A DNA stretch of 11,556 nt, taken from Gammaproteobacteria bacterium (GTDB lineage Bacteria; Pseudomonadota; Gammaproteobacteria; Methylococcales; UBA2780). A program made the position numbers and the translations under genes. The stretch covers positions 1 through 11,556 of the forward strand of contig QNFJ01000050.1 of assembly GCA_003646305.1 (NCBI GenBank). Reading direction: 5' to 3'. Shown piece by piece: positions 7,770-11,556 of this stretch; within the stretch, counting starts at the first letter, position 1; every line of letters begins with the position of its first letter. Below the pieces are notes generated by a model. The model searched no databases. It worked only from the letters and a program-made list of their open reading frames with translations, and was not told the origin of the DNA.

Positions 7770-10700
7770 TTACTCTTGTTCCAGCTCGATATTAATCCCG
7801 AGTGAACGAATCTCTTTCAAGAGAACATTGAATGACTCCGGCATACCTGCTTCCAGCTTATGCTCTCCGTCAACAATATTTTTATACATTTTCGTTCGAC
7901 CTGAAACATCGTCTGATTTGACAGTAAGCATTTCCTGAAGCGTATAAGCTGCCCCATACGCTTCCAACGCCCAAACCTCCATCTCTCCAAAACGCTGCCC
8001 ACCAAACTGAGCTTTACCACCAAGCGGCTGCTGTGTAACCAGACTATATGGCCCAGTAGAGCGTGCATGCATCTTGTCGTCAACCAAGTGATTCAGCTTC
8101 AGCATGTACATGTAACCTACCGTCACATCACGATCGAACGCTTCACCCGTTTGCCCATGAAAGAGTTTGGTCTGCCCTGATTTCGGCAACCCAGCAAGCT
8201 CAAGCATGTATCGAATATCTTCTTCCGATGCGCCATCGAAAACGGGAGTAGCCATCGGAACCCCGTCTGTGAGGTTACCTGCCAGCTCAAGAATCTCATC
8301 GTCGCTAAACGAGCCAAGATCTTCTTTCTTACCGCCAGAGTTATAGATTTTCTCCAGATAGCCTCTGACTTTTTGAATCTCGTCTTTCGCTTCAAGCATC
8401 TTGCCTATCCTGATTCCAAGACCTTTAGCAGCCCAACCCAAATGGGTTTCGAGAACCTGACCGACGTTCATGCGAGACGGAACACCCAGAGGATTCAAAA
8501 CGATATCTACAGGCGTACCATCTTCCTGAAAGGGCATGTCTTCAACAGGGATGATTTGAGAAATAACCCCCTTGTTTCCGTGACGACCCGCCATTTTGTC
8601 TCCAGGCTGGATTCTACGCTTGACCGCAAGATGAACCTTAACCATTTTGAGTACGCCGGGAGCCAGATCATCACCCATAGTGATTTTCTTGCTCTTAATT
8701 TCAAAGCGCTCATTAAACTCAATCCGCTGCTGTTCGATCTGTTCAGCAATCAGCTCTAGTTGAACATTTAATTCTTCATTTTTTAAGCGGATTTCCAGCC
8801 ATTGCGAACGCTGCAATTCATTTAAGTATTTCGCAGTAATTTTAGTGCCCGACTTTAACTTTTCAGGACCCGACTCTGCAGCCTCCCCCACAAGTAAAGA
8901 TTCAATACGATCAAAGATATTGCCCTCAACAATACGAAGCTGGTCATCAAGATCTTTTTTGGCTTTTTCGACGGCTGCTTTTTCTATTTGAAGTGCCCGT
9001 TCATCCTTTTCAACACCATCACGAGTGAAAACCTGAACATCAATAACCGTTCCATGTATCCCCGAAGGAACTCTCAGGGAGGTATCTTTTACGTCAGACG
9101 CTTTTTCACCAAAAATTGCACGTAGCAGCTTCTCTTCCGGTGTCAACTGGGTCTCACCTTTTGGCGTCACTTTACCCACCAGAATATCGCCCGGTTTAAC
9201 TTCAGCACCTACATAAACGATTCCAGACTCATCCAGTTTTGCCAGTGCGCTTTCCCCGACATTCGGAATATCTGCGGTAATCTCTTCAGAGCCAAGCTTT
9301 GTATCTCGAGCAATGCAATTCTTTTCTTCAATATGAATTGTTGTAAAGCGATCTTCTTTTACAACACGCTCTGAGATAAGGATCGAATCTTCAAAGTTAT
9401 AACCATTCCAGGGCATGAATGCGATTAGCATATTCTGGCCTAGCGCAAGTTCACCCATATCTGTAGATGGACCATCCGCCAAAACATCACCGCATGAAAC
9501 CACGTCACCCGGCTTAACGAGAGGGCGCTGATTAATACAAGTGTTCTGGTTTGAACGCGTGTATTTAGTCAGGTTATAGATATCAACCCCTGGCTCACCC
9601 TCAACGATTTCATTTTCATTCACTCGAACCACGATGCGACTTGCATCAACAGCCTCGATCACACCACCTTTCTCGGCAACAACCGTTACACCCGAATCTT
9701 TTGCAACTGCACGCTCCATACCCGTACCGACCAGAGGTTTCTCTGCTTTTAGCGTCGGCACTGCCTGGCGCTGCATGTTTGACCCCATCAAGGCGCGGTT
9801 AGCATCATCATGCTCAAGGAAAGGAATGATTGAAGCCGCAACTGAAACAACCTGCTTCGCAGAAACGTCCATGAGCTGGACATCTTCAGCAGAAGTCAAT
9901 GTAAACTCTTCTTTGTGACGGCAAGCAACAATATCGTCAACCAAGCGACCGTCTTCATCGATGTCAACACCCGCCTGACCAATGACGAACTGCCCCTCTT
10001 CTATCGCCGAAAGATAAACAATCTCATCTGTCACTTTTCTACCAACAACCTTTCTATACGGCGTCTCTAGAAAACCGTACGAATTTGTTCTTGCATAGAC
10101 GGCCAGCGAGTTGATCAGACCAATATTTGGCCCCTCTGGCGTCTCAATAGGACAAACACGACCATAGTGCGTGGTATGTACATCTCGGACTTCAAACCCT
10201 GCACGCTCTCTTGCCAAACCACCGGGGCCAAGAGCTGAAACACGCCGCTTATGAGTTACCTCAGAAAGCGGGTTGTTCTGATCCATAAATTGAGACAACT
10301 GGCTTGAGCCAAAGAATTCCTTAATCGCTGCCGCAACCGGCTTAGCGTTAATAATCTCCTGAGGCATCAGGCCATCAGAGTCCGCCAGAGTCAGGCGCTC
10401 TTTAACCGCTCGCTCGACACGAACCAGACCCACTCTAAACTGATTTTCAACCATCTCTCCAACAGAACGAACACGCCTGTTACCTAGGTGATCAATATCA
10501 TCGACATTTCCATTGCCATTTCGGATATCGATAAGCTCTTTTAGAACATCGATAATGTCTTCCTTGCCTAGCGTTCCCTCTCCTGTCGTCTCTTCCCGTC
10601 CTAAACGGCGGTTAAACTTCATCCGCCCTACAGCCGAGAGATCATAGCGCTCGCTCGTAAAGAAGAGGTTTTTAAATAGCTTTTGAGCCGAATCTTTTGT

Positions 10701-11556
10701 AGGCGGCTCACCAGGGCGCATCATCCTATAAATCTCAACCAAAGCTTCCAGCTCTGTAGTTGAAGCATCAATACTCATCGCATTAGAGATGTAGGCGCCA
10801 CAATCCAGATCATTTGTGAAGAGTGTTGTAAATTCTTTAACTCCATTTTCAATGAATACATCTAGCAGCTCATCTGTGATCTCGTCGTTAACTGACGCAA
10901 TCACCTCACCGGTTGACTCATCGACAATACCACCGCCCAGCTTTTTACCCAGGAACTGATCACGAGGAAGCTCAATCGTTTTGATGTCCGCTTTCTTAAT
11001 CTGGCGAATATGCTTACCGGTAATTCTACGCCCCGCCTCAACCAGAACTTTTCCTTTGCTGCCTTTAATATCAACAGGGACCGCTTCACCGCGTAGCCTG
11101 TCAGCAACCAATTCAATCTCAAAATTGTCGGCCGAAAGAACTTTTACGTTGTTTTTTTCAAAGAACAGATTAATGATCTGTTCATTGTCAAGACCCAATG
11201 CACGTAAAAGCACCGTTGCAGGAAGCTTGCGACGCCTATCAATACGCACATAAATAATATCTTTGTGATCAAACTCAAAATCGAGCCATGATCCGCGGTA
11301 AGGAATAACCCTTGCCGAAAACAGTAGTTTCCCTGAAGAATGTGTTTTACCCTTATCATGACTGAAAAACGCTCCCGGTGAACGATGCAACTGGGAAACA
11401 ATAACCCGCTCAGTCCCATTAACGACAAAGGTTCCATTGTTCGTCATCAGGGGTAGCTCACCCATGTAAACTTCCTGCTCACGAACCTCTTTTACAACTT
11501 TCGACTTGAGTGGCGCATCCTTGTCATAAATAACAAGCTTAACCATAACACGTAAA
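7770..11556 (-). CDS. rpoB: DNA-directed RNA polymerase subunit beta, N-terminus cut by the window edge
   Basis: Beta forms the other half of the RNA polymerase cleft and binds the nascent RNA and initiating nucleotides. About 1261 residues are visible. The frame stays open through the right edge (LRV precedes the first Met), and alignment by eye to E. coli puts the first visible residue near position 96, so roughly 95 residues are missing. Landmarks in order: GTERVIVSQLHRSPG; the rifampicin pocket (10227-10295) with FFGSSQLSQFMDQNN and THKRRVSALGPGG; the PIETPEGPNIGLI segment; GDKMAGRHGNKGV with the two lysines equivalent to E. coli K1065 and K1073; NPLGVPSRMNVGQ; and the C-terminal YGAAYTLQEMLTVKSDD. 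A long charged, coiled-coil-like insert before GDKMAGRHGNKG matches the gammaproteobacterial SI2 (beta-i9) insert. The residues equivalent to Q513, D516, S522, H526, R529, S531 and L533 are all wild type, so no common rifampicin-resistance change is seen. The gene ends in TAA, 97 nt before rpoC. Its promoter and any rplJL genes upstream lie outside the window. Confidence 0.98.
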   Translation of the reverse strand, partial: LRVMVKLVIYDKDAPLKSKVVKEVREQEVYMGELPLMTNNGTFVVNGTERVIVSQLHRSPGAFFSHDKGKTHSSGKLLFSARVIPYRGSWLDFEFDHKDIIYVRIDRRRKLPATVLLRALGLDNEQIINLFFEKNNVKVLSADNFEIELVADRLRGEAVPVDIKGSKGKVLVEAGRRITGKHIRQIKKADIKTIELPRDQFLGKKLGGGIVDESTGEVIASVNDEITDELLDVFIENGVKEFTTLFTNDLDCGAYISNAMSIDASTTELEALVEIYRMMRPGEPPTKDSAQKLFKNLFFTSERYDLSAVGRMKFNRRLGREETTGEGTLGKEDIIDVLKELIDIRNGNGNVDDIDHLGNRRVRSVGEMVENQFRVGLVRVERAVKERLTLADSDGLMPQEIINAKPVAAAIKEFFGSSQLSQFMDQNNPLSEVTHKRRVSALGPGGLARERAGFEVRDVHTTHYGRVCPIETPEGPNIGLINSLAVYARTNSYGFLETPYRKVVGRKVTDEIVYLSAIEEGQFVIGQAGVDIDEDGRLVDDIVACRHKEEFTLTSAEDVQLMDVSAKQVVSVAASIIPFLEHDDANRALMGSNMQRQAVPTLKAEKPLVGTGMERAVAKDSGVTVVAEKGGVIEAVDASRIVVRVNENEIVEGEPGVDIYNLTKYTRSNQNTCINQRPLVKPGDVVSCGDVLADGPSTDMGELALGQNMLIAFMPWNGYNFEDSILISERVVKEDRFTTIHIEEKNCIARDTKLGSEEITADIPNVGESALAKLDESGIVYVGAEVKPGDILVGKVTPKGETQLTPEEKLLRAIFGEKASDVKDTSLRVPSGIHGTVIDVQVFTRDGVEKDERALQIEKAAVEKAKKDLDDQLRIVEGNIFDRIESLLVGEAAESGPEKLKSGTKITAKYLNELQRSQWLEIRLKNEELNVQLELIAEQIEQQRIEFNERFEIKSKKITMGDDLAPGVLKMVKVHLAVKRRIQPGDKMAGRHGNKGVISQIIPVEDMPFQEDGTPVDIVLNPLGVPSRMNVGQVLETHLGWAAKGLGIRIGKMLEAKDEIQKVRGYLEKIYNSGGKKEDLGSFSDDEILELAGNLTDGVPMATPVFDGASEEDIRYMLELAGLPKSGQTKLFHGQTGEAFDRDVTVGYMYMLKLNHLVDDKMHARSTGPYSLVTQQPLGGKAQFGGQRFGEMEVWALEAYGAAYTLQEMLTVKSDDVSGRTKMYKNIVDGEHKLEAGMPESFNVLLKEIRSLGINIELEQE

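Noticed and set aside
10227..10295. Rifampicin-resistance mutation in rpoB
   Set aside because: All the common resistance positions carry the sensitive-type residue; the changes seen (for example Ile to Val at the equivalents of 524 and 530) are conservative.
11544..11546. ATG that could be read as the rpoB start
   Set aside because: The frame is open to the window edge (codons for L, R, V precede it) and the sequence aligns to about residue 96 of E. coli RpoB, so this Met is internal.

Overview
The window is one edge-truncated stretch of core information-processing genes, all read from the minus strand. In transcription order they are rpoB (5' end beyond the right edge), rpoC, rpsL, rpsG, fusA and tuf (3' end beyond the left edge). 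The set supplies the two largest RNA polymerase subunits (beta and beta'), ribosomal proteins S12 and S7, and elongation factors EF-G and EF-Tu.

The proteins point to a bacterium, most likely a gammaproteobacterium. RpoC (1403 aa) keeps the E. coli numbering of its zinc cysteines and catalytic aspartates almost exactly. RpoB carries a gammaproteobacterial-type insert in its C-terminal half, and RpoC carries the large trigger-loop insert. The rpoB-rpoC-rpsL-rpsG-fusA-tuf order, with the str genes directly behind rpoC, is usual in many gammaproteobacteria such as Pseudomonas; E. coli keeps the two clusters apart. Base composition looks moderate (mid-40s % GC by eye, not computed). I cannot name a genus.

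Layout from right to left: rpoB 11556-7770 (partial), a 97-nt spacer, rpoC 7672-3461, and a 189-nt spacer holding a strong sigma70-type promoter (TTGACA, 17 nt, TATTAT) and a leader of about 120 nt. Then come rpsL 3271-2897, a 22-nt spacer, rpsG 2874-2404, a 30-nt spacer, fusA 2373-283, a 32-nt spacer, and tuf 250-1 (partial). No gap reaches 300 nt. I see no convincing intrinsic terminator, RNA gene, mobile element, CRISPR array or extra small gene.

This is an ordinary housekeeping region and I find no undescribed system. The points worth a second look are regulatory: the internal promoter with a GC-rich discriminator, the very short S12-S7 spacer that leaves no room for an E. coli-type S7 autoregulatory site, and non-ATG starts on three of the five genes whose start is visible (rpoC TTG, fusA GTG, tuf GTG).
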